Source of the DNA: Arcticibacterium luteifluviistationis
Lineage (GTDB): Bacteria > Bacteroidota > Bacteroidia > Cytophagales > Spirosomataceae
DNA: 64,000 nucleotides
NCBI RefSeq assembly: GCF_003258705.1
Contig: NZ_CP029480.1
Span: 5,208,001-5,272,000, forward strand
Direction: 5' to 3'
Made by a program: the position numbers and the translations under genes. The notes under the pieces are model-generated. The model was not told the origin of the DNA and did not search any database. It saw only the letters and a program-made list of their open reading frames with translations. This document shows, piece after piece, positions 1 through 9,272 of this stretch. The first letter of the stretch is position 1; each line of letters opens with the position of its first letter.

Positions 1-51
1 AAGAATGTTCGTGTATTCTTTACTATGCCAGTATTCTACCAACTTGAGTAA
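1..51 (+). CDS. C-terminal tail of a TonB-like energy transducer (partial)
   Basis: The window opens inside a frame that reads 16 codons, ending FTMPVFYQLE, and stops with TAA at 49-51. An alternating hydrophobic strand of the type V-x-F-T-M-P-V-x-F is what the last beta strand of TonB C-terminal domains looks like in Bacteroidota. The next gene starts inside this stop codon (TAATG), so the two are translationally coupled. In this phylum a TonB gene often lies next to PstS-like and TPR genes, as it would here. Only 16 residues are visible, so the family call is an inference. Confidence 0.45.
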   Translation, partial: KNVRVFFTMPVFYQLE

Positions 52-269
52 TGCTTAAAAGTAAAGACCCAAATAGACTATGGGAAATAACGAAAGTTAT
101 TCTCCATGTCACCATGGGCTTGTTATATATCATCATTGGTATCTATATAATAGATAAACAATGGTTTATGTCAAGCCTACCTCCTAATGTTAGTTATGCT
201 TTAGGGGCGGTGCTTATAGTTTACGGGATATTTAGAATTTACCGTATTTGGAAAAACAGGTCACTTTAA
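51..269 (+). CDS. small two-helix membrane protein, unknown function
   Basis: A 72-residue protein with a short polar N-terminus, a hydrophobic segment at about residues 14-34 and a second at about 45-63, then a basic tail (RIWKNRSL). This predicts an inner-membrane hairpin with both ends in the cytoplasm. It overlaps the stop of the preceding TonB-like gene by one base, so it is probably the last gene of that operon; a strong hairpin terminator covers its last codons. I do not recognise a family. The coupling to a TonB-like gene suggests an envelope role, but this is only context. Confidence 0.7.
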   Translation: MLKSKDPNRLWEITKVILHVTMGLLYIIIGIYIIDKQWFMSSLPPNVSYALGAVLIVYGIFRIYRIWKNRSL

Positions 270-283
270 GTGACCTGTTTTTA
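256..283 (+). terminator. Rho-independent terminator overlapping the end of the small membrane protein gene
   Basis: The arm ACAGGTCACTT at 256-266 is exactly complementary to AAGTGACCTGT at 268-278, and a T-rich run follows. The left arm lies in the last codons of the upstream gene and the stop codon sits at the apex, so the terminator is partly coding. Confidence 0.75.
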
Positions 284-342
284 TTTAAAACCATCTAAAA
301 CCATTTTAAATAATTATCGTATCTAATTAGAAAGAAACTTTT

Positions 343-1248
343 ATGAAAAGTATTATCTGCATATCCGCTATAGCTCTTTTAACATCCTGTGCCCATCCAA
401 AAGATACTGATAGGCTTTCCGTAGGAAGAGGTGAAATCACTATAGCCATAGATGAGTCATTCGAACCCATAGCAGAAGCACAAATGGCGGCCTATAACGC
501 ACATTACCCAGACGCTAAATTCCACCCTATTTATGTTCCAGAGCAAAAAGCAGTTAATTATATGCTTAGCGACTCTGCCGACTTAATCATGATTTCTAGA
601 GAGCTGACGCTAGAGGAACAACAATACTATGTTCAAAGAGAAAGGGAATACCACCCAGCACGCATGGCTTTGGATGCAGTGGCATTAATTACCAACAAAG
701 AAAGTAGTCTCACAAGTATTGACATTGCCGAAATAGAAGCCATACTTAAAGGTAAAAAAAGCGACATTAAGCTTATTTTTGATAACAGTAGTTCGAGCAA
801 TCTGAACTTAATGCTATCAAAATTTGACATTAAAGAAATAAACAAAGCAAATATTTTTGCCACAAACGGAACCCTTGAGGTTTTTGAACAAGTTGAAAAG
901 AACAAAAACGCTATAGGTTTAATTGGATTAAACTGGATAAGTGACGAAGACGACAAAGGCTCTATGAAACTTAAAGATCAAATAAAAGTACTTGGTATTA
1001 CTAGCCCTAATTCCTCTGAACCCATTTTCCCAACTGTAAGTACTATAAAAGACCAAGAATATCCTTTCGTGAAAATAATTTATCTACACACTACCCAAAA
1101 TGGTTGGGGCGTCGCCATGGGCTTTGTTAGATTCGCCTGCACGCAAATTGGACAATTAGTAGTAGAAAAGATGGGTCTTCAGCCATATTACCTCATTCCA
1201 AAGAACTATCAGCTTACCTCAGGCAAACCTTTTACTGTGGTAGAATAA
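343..1248 (+). CDS. PstS-like phosphate-binding lipoprotein
   Basis: A 301-residue substrate-binding protein of the PstS/SBP type. A short signal peptide ends in a lipobox LLTSC with Cys16 as the likely lipidated residue. The body shows typical PBP-like features: ITIAIDESFEPIAEAQMAAY at the start, a DLIMISRELT segment like the SRxL of phosphate-binding proteins, and NAIGLIGLNW near the middle. No PstC, PstA or PstB gene follows, so it may not serve a classical Pst importer. In Bacteroidota a stand-alone PstS-like lipoprotein commonly sits between a TonB gene and a TPR gene, exactly the order here. The ligand is not certain from sequence. Confidence 0.82.
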   Translation: MKSIICISAIALLTSCAHPKDTDRLSVGRGEITIAIDESFEPIAEAQMAAYNAHYPDAKFHPIYVPEQKAVNYMLSDSADLIMISRELTLEEQQYYVQREREYHPARMALDAVALITNKESSLTSIDIAEIEAILKGKKSDIKLIFDNSSSSNLNLMLSKFDIKEINKANIFATNGTLEVFEQVEKNKNAIGLIGLNWISDEDDKGSMKLKDQIKVLGITSPNSSEPIFPTVSTIKDQEYPFVKIIYLHTTQNGWGVAMGFVRFACTQIGQLVVEKMGLQPYYLIPKNYQLTSGKPFTVVE

Positions 1249-1344
1249 TTACTTTTTTTATTAACAAACCGTTTACAAACCTATTATTCTTTGGAAAGTC
1301 TAACTAATACATAAAAAAAACATTAGTTTGTCGCTCGAAAGTCT

Positions 1345-1373
1345 TTTGTTTAGACGGCATTTTTATAAATTTG
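1345..1373 (+). promoter_or_regulatory. candidate promoter of the TPR protein gene
   Basis: TTTG at 1345-1348 and TAAATTTG at 1366-1373 match the Bacteroidota -33 and -7 elements (TTTG and TAnnTTTG). The 17-nt spacer is slightly shorter than the usual 19-21. The start codon chosen for the downstream gene is about 46 bp further on. Confidence 0.5.
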
Positions 1374-1419
1374 CAGACTTTAATTTAACAGAAATACAAA
1401 CCTTAACGTGGAAGTGAAG

Positions 1420-3144
1420 ATGAAGAAGATTATGAAAACATTGTTATTTAGCTTTTCAGTTTTAATACTGGCAGCTTTAAATGGCAAAGCCCAATCAATA
1501 GACGAGGGTCTTAAGCATTTAAACGCCGAGCGTTACATTTTAGCTGAAAAAACCTTCAATGACTTGGTTAAGTCAAATCCTACAGCAGAAAACTATTTTG
1601 AATTAGGACGATACTACTTAAGTACTCCAGATGCGAAAGAAAATCTTGATAAAGCTCAAGAAGTTTTCACGAAAGGAAATGCTTTGGACAAAAAAGGAAA
1701 TCCATTAAATAACATTGGTCTTGCCATGGTCAAAATTGGCAAAGGAGACCTAGCTGGAGCCAAAATTCTAATTGACGATGAAATTGGTAAAGGTAAAGGT
1801 TCTAAGGACTCTGAACTTATTTACAGAGCTGGAGAAGCCTATACCCTTTTTGACTGGTCTAACGACCCTGCTGAGGCTATTATGCTAATTGACAAAGCTT
1901 TAGAGGTTAAGAAAATAGATAACCCTCAATATTATGTAATAAAAGCAAAAGCTTATAACATTAAAAATGAAGGTGGCGACTTAATGAACGCTTTAAGAAA
2001 CGCAGAAAGATTAGCTCCTAAAGACTTAGCGTCTGTCTACTCTTTCATGGCAAAAATTTGGTTACAAGGTAAAAACTATCCAGAAGCTCAAGAAGCCATT
2101 GATAAGTCTATTGCAGCTGACCCAACACATGCACCGGCTTACTACTACAAGTCTTCTTTGCTTCAAACGTATCAGAAATGGGATGAAGCAGCTAAAGCGG
2201 CTAAGAAATACCTTGAAAATGGTGATGGTGACTGTATGGCTAATTTAAGATATGCAAAACTTGCCTTTACAGCTAAAGATTTTGATAACGTATTAGCTAA
2301 AATCAAGGAGATTGAATCTTGTAACACAGACCCAATTGTTCACAGACTAGCAGGTATCTCTAAATTTGAGCAAGGTAAGTATGACGCAGCCATTGCTGAC
2401 TTAAAGAAATATATCAGCGTAGCTTCTAAAGAAGAAATTTTCGGTCTTGACTACGGATTTATTGGTAGAGCTTTTTTAGCTAAATCAGAAATTGCTGACG
2501 CGGATGCGGCTGACATAGTAACCAATGAAAACTTAGCTATTGAAAACATCGACAAAGCTGTATCACTGAACGATACTACTTATGAGTATTACACAGAGCT
2601 AGGAAGACATTTCCAAGAGAAAAGAGATTATGATAATGCTGTAACTTTTGTAGAAAAGTCAATTAACAACAAAAAGAAACCAAACGGCCAAGATTTCTGG
2701 ACATTAGGTTCTCTTCAGTACATGACTAAAAACTACGAGAAAGCAGAGGCTACTTTTGATAAAGTTATAGCATCTTACAAAGATACTTGGGCTCCTCCTT
2801 ACTTAATGAGTGCTAGAACTAAGGCCTATAAGAACCAAGAAGATACCACTTTCATTGCGGCAGAAATGTATGAGAAGTATACTTCTTTGATTCCTGATGA
2901 CCAAAAGCCAGCTAACGCTAGTTCATTGTCTGAAGCATTTAGTTATTTAGCTGCCAAAGAATGGTTAGTTAATAAAGATTCAGATAAGGCAATGGTTTAT
3001 ATTGATGAGTTATTAAAATATGACCCAACTTACCAAAGAGCTATTGACTTGAAAAACTCAATTTTAGGCATAGAGCCTGAAATTGAAGAAATGGAAGGTG
3101 ATAGCACAGGTACCGATAGTACCACTACTAAGCCTGGTAAATAA
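1420..3144 (+). CDS. exported tetratricopeptide repeat protein
   Basis: A 574-residue protein with a signal peptide (MKKIMKTLLFSFSVLILAAL, then NGKAQS) and tandem TPR-type helical hairpins over nearly all the mature chain; segments such as YPEAQEAIDKSIAADPTHAP and YEKAEATFDKVIASYKDTWA are typical. The acidic, Thr/Ser-rich tail (GDSTGTDSTTTKPGK) looks disordered. I chose the ATG at 1420, although the frame is open from a GTG at 1408, because ATG gives a normal signal peptide. It probably scaffolds protein contacts in the periplasm; no partner is visible. It has its own promoter and a strong terminator, so it is likely monocistronic. Confidence 0.88.
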   Translation: MKKIMKTLLFSFSVLILAALNGKAQSIDEGLKHLNAERYILAEKTFNDLVKSNPTAENYFELGRYYLSTPDAKENLDKAQEVFTKGNALDKKGNPLNNIGLAMVKIGKGDLAGAKILIDDEIGKGKGSKDSELIYRAGEAYTLFDWSNDPAEAIMLIDKALEVKKIDNPQYYVIKAKAYNIKNEGGDLMNALRNAERLAPKDLASVYSFMAKIWLQGKNYPEAQEAIDKSIAADPTHAPAYYYKSSLLQTYQKWDEAAKAAKKYLENGDGDCMANLRYAKLAFTAKDFDNVLAKIKEIESCNTDPIVHRLAGISKFEQGKYDAAIADLKKYISVASKEEIFGLDYGFIGRAFLAKSEIADADAADIVTNENLAIENIDKAVSLNDTTYEYYTELGRHFQEKRDYDNAVTFVEKSINNKKKPNGQDFWTLGSLQYMTKNYEKAEATFDKVIASYKDTWAPPYLMSARTKAYKNQEDTTFIAAEMYEKYTSLIPDDQKPANASSLSEAFSYLAAKEWLVNKDSDKAMVYIDELLKYDPTYQRAIDLKNSILGIEPEIEEMEGDSTGTDSTTTKPGK

Positions 3145-3154
3145 TCGATTTCAA

Positions 3155-3192
3155 TAAAAAAAAGCCTGGCGACATTGCCAGGCTTTTTTTTT
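3155..3192 (+). terminator. Rho-independent terminator after the TPR gene
   Basis: The stem AAGCCTGGC / GCCAGGCTT closes a short loop and is preceded by a run of A and followed by nine T. It lies about 20 bp after the TPR stop codon and before adk, so it separates the two transcription units. The A and T runs make it potentially bidirectional. Confidence 0.88.
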
Positions 3193-3230
3193 GTTTATAC
3201 AAATTCTATTCTCTGTTTGACAAATAGTCC

Positions 3231-3238
3231 TAAATTTG
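3231..3238 (+). promoter_or_regulatory. candidate -7 promoter element of adk
   Basis: TAAATTTG matches the Bacteroidota -7 consensus TAnnTTTG and lies 26 bp before the adk ATG. A TTTG is present at 3215-3218, but the spacing is only 12 nt, so the -33 element is unconvincing. Confidence 0.38.
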
Positions 3239-3264
3239 TCCCTCGTTAATCTAAAATTCTATTC

Positions 3265-3843
3265 ATGTTCAATCTTGTAATATTTGGCCCTCCAGGGGCA
3301 GGAAAAGGCACCCAGTCTGCCAAAATCATTGAAAAGTATAATCTTGCTCATATCTCTACGGGTGATATGTTCAGAATGCATATTACTGAAAATACTGTGT
3401 TAGGTCAAAAGGTAAAAGAATTACTCTCTGAAGGCATTTTAGTACCTGATTCTATTACAATTAATATGCTTGAAGAAGAGGTTAATAATAACCCTGACGT
3501 TTCTGGCTTTATTTTTGATGGATTTCCACGAACGGTAGCACAGGCAGAGTCTCTTGATGTTTTCCTGAAAGGTAAAAATGAAGAAATCAGCCTTGTAATA
3601 CAGTTAGATGTAAATGAAGATGAAATAAAACAAAGAATTGCTGAAAGAAAGAAAGTAAGCGGCCGAGCCGACGACGACGAAACAAAACTGATTAGACGAA
3701 TAGACGAATACTTCCAAAAAACTGTTCATGTACTTCCGTACTATGAAAAACAAGGAAAACTTATTAAAATTGAGGGGATAGGTGCAATAGATGATATCTT
3801 TGCAAAACTCTCTGAAACCATTGATAATCAGATGAACCGTTAA
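3265..3843 (+). CDS. adk: adenylate kinase
   Basis: Catalyses ATP + AMP = 2 ADP in the cytoplasm. The 192-residue protein has the P-loop GPPGAGKGT at residues 8-16, the AMP-binding STGDMFR and the signature DGFPRTVAQAE, and the arginine-rich GRADDD...RR segment. It is of the short form, where the LID is a brief loop (around KVSGRADDDE) and lacks the four-Cys zinc finger, so it is shorter than the roughly 215 residues of the E. coli enzyme. obg follows after a 66-bp gap on the same strand, and the two could be co-transcribed. Confidence 0.97.
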   Translation: MFNLVIFGPPGAGKGTQSAKIIEKYNLAHISTGDMFRMHITENTVLGQKVKELLSEGILVPDSITINMLEEEVNNNPDVSGFIFDGFPRTVAQAESLDVFLKGKNEEISLVIQLDVNEDEIKQRIAERKKVSGRADDDETKLIRRIDEYFQKTVHVLPYYEKQGKLIKIEGIGAIDDIFAKLSETIDNQMNR

Positions 3844-3909
3844 ATCAGTTTCTACTCCTTAGCTTATTTTTTAAATAATTACTTTCTAGATTTAAACCAA
3901 TTCTTTTAA

Positions 3910-4896
3910 ATGGCATCGAATTTTATTGATTATGTGAAAATTCACTGCATGTCCGGCAATGGAGGTGCGGGTTCAGTTCATTTCAGAAGGGAAAAGATGG
4001 TTGACAAAGGTGGACCAGATGGAGGTGATGGCGGCCGAGGTGGTCATGTCATTTTAAAAGGAAATAGAAACTTATGGACTCTCCTTCATCTAAGATACCA
4101 GAAACACATTAAAGCAAGTAATGGTGTTCGTGGAAGCGGAAGTAGAAGTACCGGAGCTCAAGGCCAGGATGTAATAATAGATGTTCCTATGGGAACAGTT
4201 GTTAAAGATGCTGAAACTGGTGAGCTACTAGCCGAAATCACTGAAGATGGGCAAGAAGAAATTCTTTACCCAGGTGGTATGGGTGGATTGGGTAACACCC
4301 ATTTCAAGTCCTCTACAAAGCAAACACCACAATATGCACAACCAGGATTGACAGGTAAAGAAGGTTGGGTTGTTTGTGAGCTTAAAGTATTAGCCGATGT
4401 GGGTTTAGTTGGTTTTCCAAATGCTGGGAAATCTACCTTACTCTCTGTGGTATCTGCGGCTAAACCTGAAATTGCTAATTATGCGTTTACCACGCTGACA
4501 CCAAACCTCGGTGTTGTTTCATACCACGACTATAAGTCATTTATAATGGCTGATATTCCTGGAATTATTGAAGGAGCATCGGAAGGAAAGGGGCTTGGTT
4601 TGAGGTTTTTAAGACATATAGAACGAAATTCTATATTACTCTTTTTAGTGTCTGCCGATAGTGAAAATGTGCTAGCTGAATACAAAACACTGTTAAAAGA
4701 ATTAAAAAAATATAATCCTGAACTATTAGATAAAAACAGGATTTTAGGAATCTCGAAAATAGATACTCAGACAGATAAAGACCTTGAAAAAATAAAGAAG
4801 AAGCTACCTCAGGATATTCCTGTAGTGTTTTTTTCATCCCTAAACCTAAAAGGAATTAATGAGCTAAAGGATATCCTTTGGAATAACCTTGCTTAA
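3910..4896 (+). CDS. obg: Obg/CgtA ribosome-associated GTPase
   Basis: A 328-residue GTPase. The Gly-rich Obg fold spans about residues 1-158 ([11 protein letters not shown] and repeated Gly clusters). The G domain follows with G1 GFPNAGKST at 168-176, G3 DIPGIIEG from Asp215, and the stretch [12 protein letters not shown] typical of Obg. Obg proteins act in late assembly of the large ribosomal subunit and in growth control. It lacks the C-terminal OCT extension of some Gram-positive homologues. The gene lies behind adk and ahead of a secreted esterase. Confidence 0.97.
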   Translation: MASNFIDYVKIHCMSGNGGAGSVHFRREKMVDKGGPDGGDGGRGGHVILKGNRNLWTLLHLRYQKHIKASNGVRGSGSRSTGAQGQDVIIDVPMGTVVKDAETGELLAEITEDGQEEILYPGGMGGLGNTHFKSSTKQTPQYAQPGLTGKEGWVVCELKVLADVGLVGFPNAGKSTLLSVVSAAKPEIANYAFTTLTPNLGVVSYHDYKSFIMADIPGIIEGASEGKGLGLRFLRHIERNSILLFLVSADSENVLAEYKTLLKELKKYNPELLDKNRILGISKIDTQTDKDLEKIKKKLPQDIPVVFFSSLNLKGINELKDILWNNLA

Positions 4897-4965
4897 AAAT
4901 TCCCCCTGAAGAAATGTGCTTTTTTATAACTGATTTTAAGAACAGAAAAAAACCGTTTTGGTTAG

Positions 4966-7677
4966 ATGGGAATTTTAAAAAAAGGACTTGTTTTTCTTTT
5001 AGCTTGCTGCTATGCGAATTCATTCGCTCAGGATATTGATATAACTTTCCCTTCAGAAAGGGCTGTTTTCCAAAGAAACAATAGTAATGCTACCATTGTT
5101 TACATAGCTGGAAATTTCAGAAAAAGAATGGATAGGATTGAAGCTAAGCTCACTCCTATTCAAGGAGGTCAAGCCATTGATTGGACTTCTATAGTAAATC
5201 AACCTTTTTTTGGTAGCTATCGTGGCTCTTTGGTAGTTCAAGGTGGCTGGTACGAGCTTAAAGTAAGGGGATTGTTAGATGGAATTGTAGTTGCTGAGAA
5301 TACCGTAAGTAAATTTGGGGTTGGAGAGGTCTTTTTAATTTCTGGTCAATCAAATGCCCAAGGTTACTATGGAAGAGGTCAAAAGGGGGCTTATGACGAT
5401 AGAGTCAACGTAGTTTCAAACTTCTTCAGCGAAGGTTACAACCAACCTATATTTCCCTCTTTTGGTCATTTAGATGCAGGTTCGTCCATTGCTCCAACAG
5501 GAAAAGGAGCTTGGTATTGGGGTGAACTAGGAGATTTACTTACTAGCAGACTTAATGTTCCGGTCTTATTTATGAATGCAGCTTGGGAGGGCTTTCAAGT
5601 TTCCGAGTTTATTAAGTCATCACAGGGTGGCAAAGGCACTAATCCATATTCCTATAACCAAGCCCCCGCCGGATATCCTTTTGGCAGCATTACAGACGCA
5701 CTTCATTACTATACCAACCTTACTGGCTTAAGAGCAATCTTATGGCATCAAGGAGAAAGTGACAACTACCTCAATACAGGCTTCCAATCCTATTACAATG
5801 ATTTAAATCAAGTTATTGCAGAAACCAACGCTAAAACGGGGAAAAATATTTCTTGGATGGTGGCAAGAGTTTCAAAAGACAAAGACAGATTTTACCAACC
5901 GGTAATTGACGCACAAAATAGTGTCATTGGCAACAACTCAAATGTTTTCCCAGGACCAAATACAGATGACATTCTCGATAGAGTAGATGGTGTTCATTTC
6001 TCAACAACTGGTTTCACAAAGGTAGCCAGTCAATGGAATAACTATATGTCTTCTGAGTTTTTCGCGTACTCTAACCCCACATATGGCAACCCTCCTGTTC
6101 AATTAGAGTCATATTGCGGAAACGAGGACGCTTCAAAACCAATGAGTCTTAGAGCTCCTTTTGGTTACTCTTCTTATAAATGGAATAATGGTTCCCAAGA
6201 AAGAGAAGTTCAGGTTGGACCTGGATATCACCAAACTGAGGCGAAAGATATTTACGGAAATATATACTACTCCGCACCAATACATTTTGACAATTCTTTG
6301 TATCCAACAAAACCAAATATCCAAGCTTTAGGAGAAACCCAGTTTTGTCAAGGTCAATCTGTAGAACTTAAAACCAACAGCGACTATTGGAATTATTGGA
6401 ATACAGGTCAAGATGCTAAAAGCATTTACGCCAGTCAAGAAGGAAATTATTATTTGACTCATGTAAACATTTACTTGTGCGGAGCAGAAAGTGACCGTAT
6501 TCAAATAAAAAATTACCCTACCCCTGTGCCACAAATTATTGCATCGGGTCCTTTGGATATCTGTTCTGATGAAGAATTAATACTCCGTTCAAACCTTGAC
6601 AATGGGATAGAATGGAGCACCGGTTCTACAGAATCAGAATTGAAAGTCAATTCATCAGGCACATTCACCTTAAAAGCAAAAAACGATTTTGGTTGCCTAG
6701 GCCAGTCAAATCCCGTTAATGTCACTATTAAACCTGCGGCACAAAGACCTGTTATTGAAAACTTAGGTTCCGATGTACTTTGCGATAAAGATTCTACCAT
6801 TTTGAGAGTCGGAAATGAGCAAAACATGAAATGGAGTTCTGGAAGCTCCCTCCGTGAGCTTGTAGTAAAAAATACTGGAGAATATTTCGCTCTCAATACT
6901 AATGAATTTGGCTGTACATCTAAATCAAATGCCATCAATGTTTTGGTAAACCCAATTCCAGATAAGCCAACAATACTTTCAGAAGGTAGTTTAGAGGTTT
7001 GTAATGATGAATCCGTAATTCTCAAGGCTAGCCCTGCCTATGGTTATAATTGGAGCACAGGTCATACTACTGATCAAATTGAACTAACAAACACAAAAGA
7101 GATTTATCTCAGAACTTCCAATGAATTTGGCTGCATGTCTGAACCATCAGATATAAAAGAAATAGTGGTTCTAGATAAACCTCAAAACCCCACAATTCTT
7201 CAAACTGGAACCTTTACGCTTAGCTCACTTTTCACATCCGACACCGTCGGAATCATTTATCAATGGAGCGTAAATGACACCCAGATAGAAAGTACTAAAG
7301 CTTATATCAAAGCAAAAAAGACTGGTGACTACACGCTAAAGGGACTCAAAAGTTATCAACTAAAGAATGGTTCTCAGAAAGTGTGTGTCTCTGATGACTC
7401 AGATATTTTCCAATACTACTTAGATGGCAGTAAAAACGGTTTCAGTTACTATCCAAACCCTGCTCCTGACAAAAAAATAACTGTAGAAACTTTAGAAGAC
7501 GTAGACAGAGCCACAGTTACTGTATTTGACCTAGCCGGAAAGCCACGCTTTTCTGAATATATTGACGTTTTTAATGAGCCTAAGACTTTCTCTTTCCCAA
7601 ATTTACCCCAGGGCAAGTACATCTTAAAGGTAAAAAACAACCGAACTAACTTCACTGGTAAAATAATGGTGGAGTAA
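4966..7677 (+). CDS. T9SS-secreted SGNH esterase (sialate O-acetylesterase type) with Ig-like repeats
   Basis: A 903-residue exported enzyme. Signal peptide about 1-21; SGNH esterase domain about 100-370 with the nucleophile motif LISGQSNAQG (Ser129), the block LWHQGESDN (about 259-267) and the catalytic DGVHFSTTGF (Asp341/His344). Five Ig-like repeats follow (about 380-750), several with a W-S/N-T-G core and Cys near the strand ends. The C-terminal 78 residues (YYPNPAPDKK onward) form a type A T9SS sorting domain, which predicts export through the type IX system and anchoring or release at the cell surface. The family removes acetyl groups from acetylated sugars. The substrate here is unknown; acetylated polysaccharide is the likeliest. 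Confidence 0.88.
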   Translation: MGILKKGLVFLLACCYANSFAQDIDITFPSERAVFQRNNSNATIVYIAGNFRKRMDRIEAKLTPIQGGQAIDWTSIVNQPFFGSYRGSLVVQGGWYELKVRGLLDGIVVAENTVSKFGVGEVFLISGQSNAQGYYGRGQKGAYDDRVNVVSNFFSEGYNQPIFPSFGHLDAGSSIAPTGKGAWYWGELGDLLTSRLNVPVLFMNAAWEGFQVSEFIKSSQGGKGTNPYSYNQAPAGYPFGSITDALHYYTNLTGLRAILWHQGESDNYLNTGFQSYYNDLNQVIAETNAKTGKNISWMVARVSKDKDRFYQPVIDAQNSVIGNNSNVFPGPNTDDILDRVDGVHFSTTGFTKVASQWNNYMSSEFFAYSNPTYGNPPVQLESYCGNEDASKPMSLRAPFGYSSYKWNNGSQEREVQVGPGYHQTEAKDIYGNIYYSAPIHFDNSLYPTKPNIQALGETQFCQGQSVELKTNSDYWNYWNTGQDAKSIYASQEGNYYLTHVNIYLCGAESDRIQIKNYPTPVPQIIASGPLDICSDEELILRSNLDNGIEWSTGSTESELKVNSSGTFTLKAKNDFGCLGQSNPVNVTIKPAAQRPVIENLGSDVLCDKDSTILRVGNEQNMKWSSGSSLRELVVKNTGEYFALNTNEFGCTSKSNAINVLVNPIPDKPTILSEGSLEVCNDESVILKASPAYGYNWSTGHTTDQIELTNTKEIYLRTSNEFGCMSEPSDIKEIVVLDKPQNPTILQTGTFTLSSLFTSDTVGIIYQWSVNDTQIESTKAYIKAKKTGDYTLKGLKSYQLKNGSQKVCVSDDSDIFQYYLDGSKNGFSYYPNPAPDKKITVETLEDVDRATVTVFDLAGKPRFSEYIDVFNEPKTFSFPNLPQGKYILKVKNNRTNFTGKIMVE

Positions 7678-7788
7678 AAAAAGTAAGCGTTTTCCCTTAT
7701 TATTAAATTGTTTCTGACAAATATTCAATTTCTCTTCCCTTTCCATTCTTCTAGCATACTTTTAAGTTCAATTAACATTCTGTTCAAT

Positions 7789-7819
7789 TTTGAAAACACT
7801 CGTAGTAGTGGTAATTTTA
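7789..7819 (+). promoter_or_regulatory. candidate promoter of the nuo operon
   Basis: TTTG at 7789-7792, a 19-nt spacer, then TAATTTTA at 7812-7819, one base off the -7 consensus TAnnTTTG. The spacing is ideal for the Bacteroidota primary sigma factor. The nuoA start codon is 20 bp downstream, giving a short leader. Confidence 0.6.
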
Positions 7820-7839
7820 CGTCTTGATTACAAGACAAA

Positions 7840-8214
7840 ATGAACAGTAATTTACCTCAGGATTACCTACCTATAATATTCCAATTTGCTTTAGCCGCCG
7901 GATTTGTCGGTTTTACAATTGTAATAACGCATCTTATTGGCCCCAGACTAAAAAGTAAGGTTAAAGAAGACCCCTTTGAATGTGGAATCCCATCAGAGGG
8001 AGATGCCAGAGCTCCACTTTCTGTAAGGTATTTTTTAATAGCTATCTTGTTTGTATTATTTGATGTAGAAATCATTTTTATGTATCCATGGGCTGTAAAC
8101 TTTAAAAGTTTAGGCTGGTTTGGCTTTGTAGAGATGCTAGTTTTTGTAACCTTCCTTATGGCAGGCTTTTACTACATCATCAGAAAGGGCGTATTAGACT
8201 GGGAGCGAGATTAG
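7840..8214 (+). CDS. nuoA: NADH-quinone oxidoreductase subunit A
   Basis: A 124-residue membrane subunit of complex I with three transmembrane helices (about 10-32, 62-84 and 92-114). The loop KVKEDPFECGIPSEGDARAP carries the conserved ECG signature of the NuoA/ND3 loop, which lies near the quinone site. It is the first gene of the nuo operon and starts right behind a good promoter; nuoB follows after 18 bp. Confidence 0.96.
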   Translation: MNSNLPQDYLPIIFQFALAAGFVGFTIVITHLIGPRLKSKVKEDPFECGIPSEGDARAPLSVRYFLIAILFVLFDVEIIFMYPWAVNFKSLGWFGFVEMLVFVTFLMAGFYYIIRKGVLDWERD

Positions 8215-8232
8215 ATATACTAAAGAAAACTC

Positions 8233-8772
8233 ATGAGTACAGTAAAAACAGTAGAAGCACCAAGTGGTTATGAAGGCTCAGGCTTCTTTGCTACTTCATT
8301 AGACCAAGTTATTGGTATAGCTCGTAGTAATTCATTGTGGCCTCTTCCATTTGCCACCTCTTGTTGCGGAATTGAATTCATGGCTACCATGGGTTCACAT
8401 TATGATATTTCTAGATTCGGTTCTGAGAGGCCTAGTTTTTCGCCTAGACAAGCCGATTTGCTTATGGTAATGGGTACCATTGCTAAAAAGATGGGACCTG
8501 TAGTAAAACAGGTTTATGAACAAATGGCTGAACCAAAATGGGTGATGGCCGTGGGAGCTTGTGCTTCTTCAGGTGGTATTTTTGATACATACTCTGTTTT
8601 ACAGGGAATTGACAGAATAATACCAGTTGATGTTTATGTACCAGGTTGCCCACCTAGACCAGAACAAATTTTAGATGGCCTAATGCAAGTTCAAGAACTA
8701 GCTAAAAACGAGCCATTAAGAAGACGTGAATCTGACGAATACAAAGCCCTTTTAGCCTCCTACAATATATGA
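8233..8772 (+). CDS. nuoB: NADH-quinone oxidoreductase subunit B
   Basis: A 179-residue subunit that holds the terminal iron-sulfur cluster N2, which passes electrons to quinone. The tandem cysteines of [11 protein letters not shown], the Cys of [10 protein letters not shown] and the Cys of VPGCPPRPE are the four N2 ligands, all present. The last bases overlap the nuoC start (ATGA), which indicates translational coupling. Confidence 0.97.
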   Translation: MSTVKTVEAPSGYEGSGFFATSLDQVIGIARSNSLWPLPFATSCCGIEFMATMGSHYDISRFGSERPSFSPRQADLLMVMGTIAKKMGPVVKQVYEQMAEPKWVMAVGACASSGGIFDTYSVLQGIDRIIPVDVYVPGCPPRPEQILDGLMQVQELAKNEPLRRRESDEYKALLASYNI

Positions 8773-9269
8773 TTAGCCATCAAGAAATAGTAGACGAACT
8801 GGTTGGCCATTTCGGCACAAAAGTTACAGAGTTTGAAGAACCGCATGGTTTACTCACCTTTGTATGTCAAGCTAATGACATCATTGATATTCTAGAATAT
8901 CTTAAAGAAAGTGACCGTCTTAAGTTTCGTTTTTTAACAGACATCACGGGTATTCACTTTCCTGATGCTAAAGGCAAAGAATTTGGTGTTGTTTATCATT
9001 TGCACAGTTTTGAAAACGCGGTAAGACTTCGTATCAAAGTCTACCTTTCAAAAGAAGACATCAACATACCTACAGCGGTAAATGTCTATGTTGGAGCTAA
9101 CTGGATGGAAAGAGAGACTTTTGATTTCTACGGAATTAAATTTACAGGACATCCAAATTTGATTCGTATTTTGAATATGGATGAAATGGATTACCACCCA
9201 ATGCGAAAAGAATACCCATTGGAAGATGCATCCAGAGAAGATAAAATTGACGCACTATTTGGAAGATAA
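8769..9269 (+). CDS. nuoC: NADH-quinone oxidoreductase subunit C
   Basis: A 166-residue peripheral-arm subunit (30-kDa family). The family signature region is [20 protein letters not shown], followed by MRKEYPLED, equivalent to the RRDYPL block of other NuoC proteins. NuoC and NuoD are separate genes here, not fused as in E. coli. It overlaps nuoB by 4 bp and precedes nuoD by 3 bp. Confidence 0.95.
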   Translation: MISHQEIVDELVGHFGTKVTEFEEPHGLLTFVCQANDIIDILEYLKESDRLKFRFLTDITGIHFPDAKGKEFGVVYHLHSFENAVRLRIKVYLSKEDINIPTAVNVYVGANWMERETFDFYGIKFTGHPNLIRILNMDEMDYHPMRKEYPLEDASREDKIDALFGR

Positions 9270-9272
9270 GAA

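Noticed and set aside
4897-4965. AAACC/GGTT hairpin after obg as a terminator
   Set aside because: The stem is only 4-5 bp, and the next gene starts within it; too weak to call.
6513-7025. 170-codon open frame on the minus strand within the esterase gene
   Set aside because: It lies fully inside a well-supported gene on the other strand, has no domain, and its codon pattern mirrors that gene.
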